From contig JBBCJA010000033.1 in NCBI GenBank assembly GCA_037189585.1, positions 1 to 64,000 on the forward strand: a stretch of 64,000 nt of DNA, given 5' to 3'. Both the position numbers and the translations under genes were made by a program. This document shows positions 8,727 to 16,657 of this stretch, in pieces; positions within the stretch are counted from its first letter, which is position 1, and every line of letters starts with the position of its first letter. The DNA is from JAEXNA01 sp037189585. Its GTDB lineage: Bacteria; Vulcanimicrobiota; Xenobia; Xenobiales; JADMJV01. A model generated the notes under the pieces. That model saw only the letters and a list, made by a program, of their open reading frames with translations. It was not told the DNA's origin and made no database searches.

Positions 8727-9927
8727 AGTCGGTCAGCTGTGCAAGCCTCTCGAGACATCTCCTGGCTACATAGCTCGAGCCGAGAAGGTGCTCCGACGAT
8801 ATCGCGGAGCCACCGACTCGTTGATCGGCGGACGGCGGGGGCTGCACATTCGGACGAAGGACGACGCACTGTTTCTTTCCTCGATGAAAGAGGCGTTCGC
8901 CTATCACTATCTGGGGTCTCTGGAGCTGCGGGCTCTTTGTCAGGATGCGGGATTTTTCCCCTGGAGCCTACGCCGAAACGAGCAGCTTTGCGATATCCCC
9001 TATTTTTTTGTCACGGCGCTCAAATACTATTCCGTAGCCTCGGTGCCCGACGACGATATCGTGCTCACTCTCCACTCCTCCGGCACCACCGGCCAGACCA
9101 GCAAAATCGTGTTGGATCGCACCTCTTTGCGCAGAATTCGGACCATCGTCCATCACATCTACGGCGACCTTGGAATGCGCGACCAGCGCCGTACCAACTA
9201 TCTCTGCTTCACCTACGACCCGGAAGTGGCCGGTGACGTCGGCACCGCTTACTCGGACAAGCTCTTGACCAGCCTGACTAAGGTTCAAGATGTCTTCTAT
9301 GCCATCGAGTGGGATCAGGCCAAAAACGACTGGCACCTGAATTCCCAAAGGGTTCAAGACGCCCTCGACCGCTTCGAGGCCAGCGGGCGCCCTTTCCGCT
9401 TGTTGGGTTTTCCGGCTCACACCTGGGACGTCCTCAACGAGATCGTGGCCCGCCGGGGTCGGCCTTATCGCTTCGGTCCCCTCTCTTACGTGATCACGGG
9501 TGGAGGCTGGAAAGGATACGACGGCCGGGCCATCCCCAAGGCCGAATTCCGCGAGGGCGTGGCCGGCGCCCTGGGTATCCCTCGGGTCAACGTGCGCGAT
9601 CTTTACGGGATGGTCGAGCACGGCGTCCCCTATTGTGAGTGCGAAAAACACGCCATGCACATACCTCGCTATAGCCGCGTGTACGCAAGAGACCCCATCA
9701 CCTTAGAGAAATTGCCCCACGGCACAAGCGGCCTACTGCAGTTCGTCACCTCTTACCATCACTCGTACCCGGCGGTCTCCCTTTTGACCACGGACTACGG
9801 CTACACCCTGGAGCGGTGCCGCTGCGGTCGGCCTTCTCCCGTCCTGGTCTTGGAGGGGCGGGCGGGACTGACCAAGCACAAAGGGTGCGCCATCAACGCA
9901 CTGAAAGTCAAGGCCGATTCCCCATGA
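8719..9927 (+). CDS. LuxE-like acyl-protein synthetase
   Basis: 402 residues. LuxE-family enzymes activate a fatty acid with ATP, carry the acyl group on a Cys near the C-terminus and pass it to the LuxC reductase. Seen here: the adenylate-forming phosphate loop LHSSGTTGQTSK at residues 119-129, the ITGGGWKGYDG and RDLYGMVEHG core motifs, LLTTDYGYTLERC, and a final Cys (KGCAIN, residue 390 of 402) placed like the acylated Cys of LuxE. A CxC pair (RCRCGRP) and CECEK suggest a possible metal site. The gene overlaps its upstream neighbour by 8 bp and its downstream one by ATGA. The native acyl substrate is unknown. Confidence 0.85.
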   Translation: MLRVGQLCKPLETSPGYIARAEKVLRRYRGATDSLIGGRRGLHIRTKDDALFLSSMKEAFAYHYLGSLELRALCQDAGFFPWSLRRNEQLCDIPYFFVTALKYYSVASVPDDDIVLTLHSSGTTGQTSKIVLDRTSLRRIRTIVHHIYGDLGMRDQRRTNYLCFTYDPEVAGDVGTAYSDKLLTSLTKVQDVFYAIEWDQAKNDWHLNSQRVQDALDRFEASGRPFRLLGFPAHTWDVLNEIVARRGRPYRFGPLSYVITGGGWKGYDGRAIPKAEFREGVAGALGIPRVNVRDLYGMVEHGVPYCECEKHAMHIPRYSRVYARDPITLEKLPHGTSGLLQFVTSYHHSYPAVSLLTTDYGYTLERCRCGRPSPVLVLEGRAGLTKHKGCAINALKVKADSP

Positions 9928-12551
9928 GCGCCCAACACTACATCTACGGCCAGACAGAAGAGGCACCGCTGACCTCGGAACGGTTGGCTGACATCCTGCG
10001 CCAAGGCGCCGAACTGAACCTACGGTCCATTTCCGTGCGAGAGATTCTCGACGTGCTGGATCAGGCCGGACGCGCCTGGCGAGATCCGAGCTACCCGTTG
10101 CGCCAACAAGCCCGGGAAGCTCTACCGGCTCTGGTCGGCTTCTCGCCCGAGATGGTGGACCGCGGACTTGCCGAACTTGGTCGGCTGCTTGACCGTCACG
10201 AATTGCAAGCGAAAATCAACGCCGAGCTCGGTCGCGCGGCCTATCTGGACGGCTGGACCTGGAACAAAGGCTACGACGGCTATCTTCGAGCCACTCCTTT
10301 GGGCGTGGTGACTCACGTCTCCCCCGGCAACGTTTTTCTGGGCGCGGCGGACTCTTTGGTTCACGGTCTGGTGACCAAAAACGTCAACCTGGTCAAAGTC
10401 TCCCGCGGAGATCCTCTGTTTCCCCTACTTTTCGCGGAAAGTCTCCGCCAGTTCGACCGGGACGGCCGAATAGCTCAAAGCTTTTGTGTTCTGACCCTTC
10501 CCTCCGAGCGAGAAGAGCTGGAGAGCCTGCTCAAAACACGCTCGGACGCCGTGGTCATCTGGGGCGGCGCCGAAGCCCTCGCGGCCTGGTCGAGCGGAGC
10601 GGCCGACGGGGTAAAGATCATCCCCTACGGCCCCCGCTTCTCCTTTTCTCTGGTCACCGAAGAGCATCTCAATCGTACACCTCTGGCCGAGCTCAACCTC
10701 GACGGGCTGGTCGAGGACGTGATCAGCTGGGAGACGCGCGCCTGCGGCTCTCCTCAAGTTCTGTTCTGGCCCGAGAAGCACACCGGTCTGCTGGACCAAC
10801 TGCTAGACCTGTTGTCCCAAAAATTTCAGGAATGGAGCTGCTTGGTCCCTCCCCCCCCTCAAGATCCCAACCTCGCCGTGGAGCTGCGAAGAGAGTACGA
10901 GCTCACCCGATTCCTAGCCGTTCAGGGGAAAGCCCAGGCTGTCGCGGCCAAAGACCTGAGCTGGTCGGTCCAGGTCCGCCCCTGGGCCGAGCATCGCGTG
11001 AGTCCGCTCCATCGCACTCTCATCGTGGTGCCGTATCCGGACCATCTCACTTTGGCCGAGTGGCTCAAACCTCTACGCCACACCCTACAAACCATGGGGC
11101 TGGCCGCCGAACGATCGGAATGGCGCGTGGTGGGACTGCTGGCCAGCGACTTTGGAGTCCATCGTCTGACCGAGTGGGGGAAAATGTGGAAAGCCAAACA
11201 CGGCAGTCCTCACGACGGCGCCTTCCAACTGGTCCAGTTGATCCGGTGGTCCACCATCGAATCGCTGCCCGAACGCTTCGACGCGGAAAAGCGCTTGGAG
11301 CCAAGACCCCCGTCAAAAACGCGAAAACTAGCGGCTCTTTTGGACTTCGCTCGAGCTCGCTCCGACTACTATCGTCAGGCTCTTCCCGATCGCGAACTCA
11401 CGGGCGCTCGGGACCTGGTCCACTTCCCTCGTTTGGACGCGGAAACACTGCGCCAAAACACGCCTCCGGCCGGCCAGTCTTTGCTGACCGGGTCGCTGGA
11501 GGGCGCCTATATTTTCGCCTCCGGCGGCTCCACCGGAGCTCCCAAGTTCTCCTTCTACTCTTTGGAGGAGTGGGAAGAGGTCACCGACATCCTGTCGGCC
11601 ATCTATCAGCGGGCCGGAGTGACCAAGGGGGACACGGTGGCCAATCTTTTCATGGCAGGCAACCTCTGGACCAGTTTTCTGGCCGCCAGCGAAGCCTTGG
11701 AGAAACTGGGATGCATCAAGCTCCCCATCGCGGGCAACGTCGATCCCGAGAGCATCATGGCCTACCTTCAGATGTTCAAGCCGACGGTTTTGCTGGGGCT
11801 GCCTTCCCTTTTAGTCCGTCTAGCGGAACATTTGGAAGAAAAGGGGCAACGTCTCGATGTCCGCACCGTGCTCTACGGTGGTGAGGCTATGTCGCGGGAA
11901 GCCCGGGTCTATCTTCAGAGCATTTTAGGAGCGACCACGGTCGCTTCAGCGGGATACGCCTCGGTGGACGCCGGGCCGGTGGGGTATCAAACCCTGGACC
12001 TCCCGGTCGGTCACCACCACTTGCTCTACGGCTATCAGTTCCTGGAGTTTCTCGACCCCGACAGCGGTAAACCGGTGGTCGACGGTCAAGTCGGAGAGAT
12101 CGTGGTGACCTGTCTCGGCCGCCGCCTGATGCCTCTGATTCGCTACCGAACCGGCGACCTTGGTCGCTGGGTCGACAGCACCGCCCGCATCTTCGAGCTC
12201 AAAGGGCGGATCGGAGACCGGATTCGAGTCGGTACGGCGGACATCTATCCGGCCGACGTGGCCCGAGTGCTCGACAGCGTGGAAGGTGCTGGCCACATCT
12301 TTCAACTCGTCATCTCGAAAAAGGCCAAGAAAGACCACGTCGAGGTGCACGTGGAACGGTCGAGCCGTCCCGGTCAATCCGTCAGTGTCGAGGCGATCAG
12401 GGAGGCTTTACTGGGCGAGCTGGCGGAAGCTAGAGAGGCTTTGGAACAGGGATGGATCGACGACTTTGTGGTCGACCTGGTACCTCACGGCTCTCTTCAG
12501 GGGATGCGTCGGACAGGCAAGATTCGTGCCGTGGTCGATCTGCGTTCATAA
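9924..12551 (+). CDS. LuxC acyl-CoA/acyl-protein reductase fused to a PaaK/LuxE-like adenylation domain
   Basis: 875 residues from the ATG at 9924 (ATGA overlap with the LuxE-like stop). Residues 1-455 match the LuxC family: TPLGVVTHVSPGNVFLGAADS, a KVSRGDPLFP segment, and the catalytic Cys in ETRACGSPQ at residue 274. LuxC reduces acyl thioesters to aldehydes with NADPH. Residues about 465-875 are a phenylacetate-CoA-ligase-like adenylate-forming domain: phosphate loop FASGGSTGAPK at 531-541, YGGEAMS, SAGYASVDAGP, RYRTGDLG, and a C-terminal lobe ending GMRRTGKIR. LuxC and LuxE/PaaK functions are therefore joined in one chain, although a separate LuxE-like protein is also encoded. No luxA or luxB is near. 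Likely product: a fatty aldehyde or acyl conjugate. Confidence 0.88.
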   Translation: MSAQHYIYGQTEEAPLTSERLADILRQGAELNLRSISVREILDVLDQAGRAWRDPSYPLRQQAREALPALVGFSPEMVDRGLAELGRLLDRHELQAKINAELGRAAYLDGWTWNKGYDGYLRATPLGVVTHVSPGNVFLGAADSLVHGLVTKNVNLVKVSRGDPLFPLLFAESLRQFDRDGRIAQSFCVLTLPSEREELESLLKTRSDAVVIWGGAEALAAWSSGAADGVKIIPYGPRFSFSLVTEEHLNRTPLAELNLDGLVEDVISWETRACGSPQVLFWPEKHTGLLDQLLDLLSQKFQEWSCLVPPPPQDPNLAVELRREYELTRFLAVQGKAQAVAAKDLSWSVQVRPWAEHRVSPLHRTLIVVPYPDHLTLAEWLKPLRHTLQTMGLAAERSEWRVVGLLASDFGVHRLTEWGKMWKAKHGSPHDGAFQLVQLIRWSTIESLPERFDAEKRLEPRPPSKTRKLAALLDFARARSDYYRQALPDRELTGARDLVHFPRLDAETLRQNTPPAGQSLLTGSLEGAYIFASGGSTGAPKFSFYSLEEWEEVTDILSAIYQRAGVTKGDTVANLFMAGNLWTSFLAASEALEKLGCIKLPIAGNVDPESIMAYLQMFKPTVLLGLPSLLVRLAEHLEEKGQRLDVRTVLYGGEAMSREARVYLQSILGATTVASAGYASVDAGPVGYQTLDLPVGHHHLLYGYQFLEFLDPDSGKPVVDGQVGEIVVTCLGRRLMPLIRYRTGDLGRWVDSTARIFELKGRIGDRIRVGTADIYPADVARVLDSVEGAGHIFQLVISKKAKKDHVEVHVERSSRPGQSVSVEAIREALLGELAEAREALEQGWIDDFVVDLVPHGSLQGMRRTGKIRAVVDLRS

Positions 12552-12581
12552 GATGTTTACAAAAATGACGCACCATGGCCC

Positions 12582-12609
12582 TTAACTTTTCTCTGGCCTG
12601 TGAGATAAT
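12582..12609 (+). promoter_or_regulatory. Sigma-70-type promoter of the 88-residue protein gene
   Basis: TTAACT (12582-12587) and GATAAT (12604-12609) are 16 bp apart. The predicted start near 12616 leaves a ~32-base leader containing GGAGGAG before the ATG at 12648. Confidence 0.6.
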
Positions 12610-12647
12610 GGCTACAGAGAAAAGAAGTTTTTGGAGGAGACGAAGTT

Positions 12648-12914
12648 ATGGCCGTGTTACAAGCAGCACTCATCGCAGCGCCACTGATCGGTGAAGGCAT
12701 CAAGGCAGTCCGAGGCATTTTCATGTCTCGCAAAGCCAAGAAGCAGATGAAGACCCAGCAAGCTGGCATCAATGCCCAGTTAGCACAGATGAAGGCTCAG
12801 ACCATGGGCATGACCCAGTCGATCATGGGTGGCTTTATGGGACCTTCCGGTATCAACGGTGGCCAAAACGGTGTACCGTTGATGGGACAGAATCAACTAC
12901 CTCCTGGCTTTTAA
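12648..12914 (+). CDS. Small hydrophobic/Met-Gln-rich protein, unknown
   Basis: 88 residues with a very strong ribosome site (GGAGGAG, eight bases before ATG), its own promoter and its own terminator: a monocistronic, probably well expressed small gene. The N-terminus (MAVLQAALIAAPLIGEGIKA) is a short amphipathic or hydrophobic helix. The middle is basic (SRKAKKQMKTQQ). The C-terminal half is Gly/Met/Gln/Asn-rich (MGMTQSIMGGFMGPSG, QNQLPPGF) and probably disordered. The hydrophobic stretch is too weak to call a signal peptide. I do not recognise the family; a surface, membrane-associated or scaffold role would be a guess. Confidence 0.75.
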   Translation: MAVLQAALIAAPLIGEGIKAVRGIFMSRKAKKQMKTQQAGINAQLAQMKAQTMGMTQSIMGGFMGPSGINGGQNGVPLMGQNQLPPGF

Positions 12915-12936
12915 GCCTAACTTTATACCCCTAAAG

Positions 12937-12963
12937 AAGAGAAGCTTCGGCTTCTCTTTTTTC
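12937..12963 (+). terminator. Intrinsic terminator with TTCG tetraloop
   Basis: A 9 bp perfect stem (12937-12945 with 12950-12958) is closed by a TTCG loop and followed by a T-rich run. It lies 22 bases after the stop of the 88-residue gene. Confidence 0.9.
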
Positions 12964-13036
12964 TTTGTCACTCAAGCTAAAGATATATCGAGGGTTTCTA
13001 GCTTGATTGTCTAACAGCCCTTTCGGAGGTTTCCCA

Positions 13037-13705
13037 ATGGTTTGTGTCCAGTGCGGGACGGAGAATCCCGAAGGCGCCAAGTACTGCTCGAAGTGCAGCG
13101 CCATGTTATTTCAGGCGGCGCCCACCGGTTTACCGTCGTCTTCAGGCATAGACCTCGACGAGAATCTTAACTATCCGGTCGCTCATACTCACTACCAGTC
13201 ACCCATCTTAGAACAACTGGCCTGGGCGGTTCACGAATTCGCCGAAGAAGAGGGCGAACTCGAGCCGATCATCGAGACCTATGAGGCCTTCCGAGAGATC
13301 TACGAGGGATTTCGCAAAGAAATACCTGGACTCGAGGACCTCTATTACAGTAGCACCGGCCTGATCGAGGGCGACCCGACTCCCAAGTATATCAAGTATC
13401 TGCTTCATCGCTCGATCGAGTACTACGGAGCGGGAGAAACACACTTCGAGGCCTATCTGGAGTCGCTCGAAGGTCTGGGCGAGGAAGATGAGTTTCCCGA
13501 TCCCGAGCCTCTCAAGGAGGGAACTCGCGCCTGGCTCAACTGCAACGACAATATCTGTATGACGTTCGAGCTTCTGACGGGCCAGGTCCAGGCCCTGACT
13601 GAGATTCTCGACGACTATGACGCCTGGGTAGCCGAAGGTTCGGAAGATGATGAAGAGAGCGGAGGCGAAGGGGCCGCCGCGGTCGAGGAACAAGCGGAAG
13701 TCTGA
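13037..13705 (+). CDS. Zinc-ribbon acidic protein, unknown function
   Basis: 222 residues. The ATG at 13037 is chosen because GGAGG lies seven bases upstream; a TTG thirty bases earlier has no such site. The N-terminus is a classical zinc ribbon (MVCVQCGTENPEGAKYCSKC, CxxC-x11-CxxC). The rest is strongly acidic and helical (EEEGELEPIIETYEAF, EDEFPDPEPLKEGT), ending in a Glu-rich tail. Zinc ribbons of this type commonly act as small binding modules on otherwise unrelated proteins. The acidic body (about residues 50-190) resembles no family I can name. It has no signal or membrane segment, so it is probably cytoplasmic. Confidence 0.8.
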   Translation: MVCVQCGTENPEGAKYCSKCSAMLFQAAPTGLPSSSGIDLDENLNYPVAHTHYQSPILEQLAWAVHEFAEEEGELEPIIETYEAFREIYEGFRKEIPGLEDLYYSSTGLIEGDPTPKYIKYLLHRSIEYYGAGETHFEAYLESLEGLGEEDEFPDPEPLKEGTRAWLNCNDNICMTFELLTGQVQALTEILDDYDAWVAEGSEDDEESGGEGAAAVEEQAEV

Positions 13706-13740
13706 CGCGACATTTTCGTCGTCTTTTCCTTTTATTCAAA

Positions 13741-15543
13741 ATGATGCGTACTACGTGCCCCCGGGGTATTCCCCAGTCACTCTTGGGCCTTTTACTTTTT
13801 TGCCTTCTTTGTATCGTTGCCTCGGCTGGACCACTGACCGTCACCACCGGAGCGACCTTAAGGCTCTCGGCCGACGGCGATACTTTCGTGGAAGCAGCGC
13901 TTCCCTCCGAAAGTGATGTGACAAAGCTCAAAACGTGGCTGAGCTCTTCTCCCGATGCCAACAAGGTTGTCGCCTCCGGCTCCTCCGTCATTTGTGGACC
14001 GGTGACCTTGACTATCACTCCGGAGATCTCCGAAAGATGGAACTCCACCCCGGAAGCCTTAGCTCAACGCTTTGCCGACAAACTCCGTGATCGGCTCAGC
14101 CCTCCTCTTTCCTGGGGAAGAACGGAACAGGTGATCCCGCTTGGAGAAAACCGTGAGATCGCTATGAAGCTCCCCTCGGGAGTCAATCTTTCGGTGACGA
14201 CGAGCGACCCCTCGGTGGTCAAAATTGAAAACCTCGGCCCCGGCCGTTATCGCCTGACTAGCTTAGCTCGAGGATCCACCATCCTATCTGTCATCGCTTC
14301 CAACGGGAAGAAAGTTCCTGCTCTTCCGATTCACGTTCGACCCTGGGCGGCCCGCTGGGAATCCGGTCCAGGACGCTTGGAATTCACCGGTCCTACCGAC
14401 GTCAAAAGGGTCAAAACCAGCCTGGAACGCTGGCTGTCGGCCAGGGCACTTCCCGGCGCCGTCGTTTCGGCCCAAGTCAAAGGCAAGACCGACGGACCGA
14501 CCTGGACTTTTCAAGCCTCCGCTGGCGCTCCGGGAGCCATCGCGGTGGATCAGACTCTTCAAGTCGAGGTCGTGGGGTATCCCTCCCGAGCTCTCGCTCC
14601 GGCCGAAGTGGTCATGCTTAGCAACCATCCTGAGAAAATCTTCGGTGAGGGGACTCTTTACCAACGTAAGGCGAGCGCCGCCAGTTATCGTCTGATGTGG
14701 CATCATCGTAACGATCCTGACGGGGTGGAGCGGTTTCTGTCCGTGACTCTGACGAACCCCAATCCCAGCCCACGCAAGTTTCGAGTGATCTGGTCTTCCT
14801 ACGGTCCCTCTCCCGACGAGATCCACGTGGGGCACACGGCGGCACTTACCTATGCTACCGCCGGAATGGCCGGCGACTCGGAATTTCTGACTCTGCCCGC
14901 GAACGGCAGTCGAGTCATCGAGGTTCGACGAGTTAAAATCGGCCAGACAGTCAGCGGTCTAGCCTGTCTATGGGACGAATCCGGCGCCAAGCTTCCCTTG
15001 CAGATCTCTGTTAGCTCTAGCCTTCCTCTAGAGGCCGCCCCTAACGTCACGGTAGAGAGTCGCGACCCTGGTCGAACCGCGAGCGGTGTCTTTCCCGCCC
15101 AATTGGAGAAAGATGCCACTCATACTCTCGGCGGGCCTTTCACCTTCATAGACTACGGTGGAGAGCCTTACGTGAAAGATCTCGAGGGTGGGCATCCCTC
15201 GTACGGAAATTTCTCAACGATGTATCGCACGCGATTGATGCTTCACAATCCGTCCGATTCGGCTCGACAAGCCTACATCGGGTTCTCCGCTCCGGGAGGA
15301 GCGGCGCGTGGAGTGCTTCTCTTTGATGGAACCCTCTACGACCTTCCGATGGGTCGTTCCGGAGATGGAGTTCCGGTCACCAACATCACTCTATCCCCGG
15401 GCGAGACGCGGCAAGTCGACCTGGAACTGTTCCCTCAGGCCGGTTCTAACTACCCGATCAGACTGATCGTTCGCTCGGACTTCGAGCGGCGCGAGAAGGA
15501 AGAGCTACCCCCCGCCGCACCTCATAGCTGGCTCATTCCGTAA
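13741..15543 (+). CDS. Large secreted protein with Ig-like/pilus-secretion N-domain-like segment
   Basis: 600 residues beginning MM, with a signal peptide to about residue 29 (SLLGLLLFCLLCIVASAG). Residues about 130-200 (IPLGENREIAMKLPSGVNLS, then DPSVVKIENLGPGRYRLTSLARGSTILSV) read like the N-terminal domain of pilus/secretin proteins or a bacterial Ig-like domain. The remainder is beta-rich (FLSVTLTNPNPSPRKFRVIW, MLHNPSDSARQAYIGFSAPGG), like tandem Ig-type folds in surface proteins. No sorting signal or membrane helix ends it. No ribosome site precedes the ATG, 35 bases after the zinc-ribbon gene. Export is clear; a surface structural or adhesive role is inferred. Confidence 0.75.
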   Translation: MMRTTCPRGIPQSLLGLLLFCLLCIVASAGPLTVTTGATLRLSADGDTFVEAALPSESDVTKLKTWLSSSPDANKVVASGSSVICGPVTLTITPEISERWNSTPEALAQRFADKLRDRLSPPLSWGRTEQVIPLGENREIAMKLPSGVNLSVTTSDPSVVKIENLGPGRYRLTSLARGSTILSVIASNGKKVPALPIHVRPWAARWESGPGRLEFTGPTDVKRVKTSLERWLSARALPGAVVSAQVKGKTDGPTWTFQASAGAPGAIAVDQTLQVEVVGYPSRALAPAEVVMLSNHPEKIFGEGTLYQRKASAASYRLMWHHRNDPDGVERFLSVTLTNPNPSPRKFRVIWSSYGPSPDEIHVGHTAALTYATAGMAGDSEFLTLPANGSRVIEVRRVKIGQTVSGLACLWDESGAKLPLQISVSSSLPLEAAPNVTVESRDPGRTASGVFPAQLEKDATHTLGGPFTFIDYGGEPYVKDLEGGHPSYGNFSTMYRTRLMLHNPSDSARQAYIGFSAPGGAARGVLLFDGTLYDLPMGRSGDGVPVTNITLSPGETRQVDLELFPQAGSNYPIRLIVRSDFERREKEELPPAAPHSWLIP

Positions 15544-15562
15544 AGGTCTAAGGACTAGATCC

Positions 15563-16576
15563 TTAGATCTGCTGTAGGGGAGCCATGATGTCCATCATCG
15601 ATCTCACCGCGATGACTCCGACGATTCCACCGACGACAAAAAGCAAAGCGATGGGGAGAATCGTGGCCAACCGGTGAACCTGAGCCTCGAATTCCGGGCG
15701 CAACGATTCCGCGGCCTTTTTCAAAGTTGGTGCGAAACGGCCGGCCTCCTCGCCACTGACGATGAGACCAAGCTCCACCATGCTGAAGGCTTTGCTTCTC
15801 CGCAGCACTTCCGAGATTGGAGACTCTTTTCCGATCACATTCCAGGCTTCAATGACTTGATCTCGTAACCAAAAACTTCCACAACTCTCGGCCGCCAACG
15901 GAATGGCCTGGTCAGGAAGAAATCCGGCCTCGATCAAGTTACCGAGAGCCTCGAAGAATCGAATTCGAGCCGAAAATCTCAGGGGGGTACCGAGAACCGG
16001 GATGGCGGCGAGAAGATGGTCCATCAGTCGCCTCGGCCCCCCCTGGGCACGGAAGAGACGATAAGCTAAGAGCGCGCTTCCCACAATGAAGTAAAGCGGG
16101 AGCAAAATGACGAGCACCGTTTTGAGGTAGGCCTCTATCCCGTCTTTGACCAGCAAGAATAAAGGCGGCAGTAAAATCGCGCCGTGAAGGACTATGGCCG
16201 GATAGATCAGTTTACTAGTGACCTTTTTACCCAACATCCACGAGGCTTCCGAGGACTTGGCCAACTCTTGCAGTTGGCGGTCGAGTTGGCCGGCAGACTC
16301 CCCCGCCTTAGCCATAGCCACCTCATATCGATCGAAATGATAAGGAAACTTCCCCATCGCTTCAGCCAGGGTTGAGCCATGGTCGATGGCGTTAGCCATC
16401 TGCTCGCCGACCGCTCCTAACCCTTGCTGGGAAGCAGTGCTGACCGCCCGGCTGACGGGAAGACCCGAGTGCACCATTGTGGCTAGTTGCCGAAAAAAAA
16501 CGGCCTTCTTCTGGGCGGGAAAGCCAAAGAGAACAGCCTGAGGGGTAAACGCGAGCGGTGACGGTGTACCTTTCAT
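15563..16576 (-). CDS. Type II secretion/type IV pilus inner-membrane protein, GspF/PilC family
   Basis: 337 residues, shorter than the usual ~400 because it begins almost at the first T2SSF domain (KKAVFFRQLATMVHSGLPVS). Two domains are seen, about 25-150 and 210-330. Membrane helices are LIYPAIVLHGAILLPPLFLLV near 123-145, a second at 160-180, and the terminal IALLFVVGGIVGVIAVRSMM. The final helix and the paired F-domain pattern are diagnostic. It sits alone, convergent with the large secreted protein, without ATPase, secretin or pilin genes. It could serve a secretion system encoded elsewhere or be a specialised paralogue of the proteins at 3395 and 47219. Confidence 0.87.
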   Translation of the reverse strand: MKGTPSPLAFTPQAVLFGFPAQKKAVFFRQLATMVHSGLPVSRAVSTASQQGLGAVGEQMANAIDHGSTLAEAMGKFPYHFDRYEVAMAKAGESAGQLDRQLQELAKSSEASWMLGKKVTSKLIYPAIVLHGAILLPPLFLLVKDGIEAYLKTVLVILLPLYFIVGSALLAYRLFRAQGGPRRLMDHLLAAIPVLGTPLRFSARIRFFEALGNLIEAGFLPDQAIPLAAESCGSFWLRDQVIEAWNVIGKESPISEVLRRSKAFSMVELGLIVSGEEAGRFAPTLKKAAESLRPEFEAQVHRLATILPIALLFVVGGIVGVIAVRSMMDIMAPLQQI

Positions 16577-16657
16577 TCGATTAACTTCGCTTCCAATCCG
16601 GCGACTCCCTTATGGCGGACCAGGGGATTCCATGAGCTGATCGAAAGGCGCCGCCAC

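Noticed and set aside
10484..11884. 466-codon ORF inside the LuxC-PaaK gene
   Set aside because: Alternate frame of a motif-rich gene; Arg/Ser/Gly-rich shadow composition.
7521..12551. Bioluminescence operon
   Set aside because: LuxC- and LuxE-like genes exist, but no luciferase (luxA/luxB) or LuxD gene is present.
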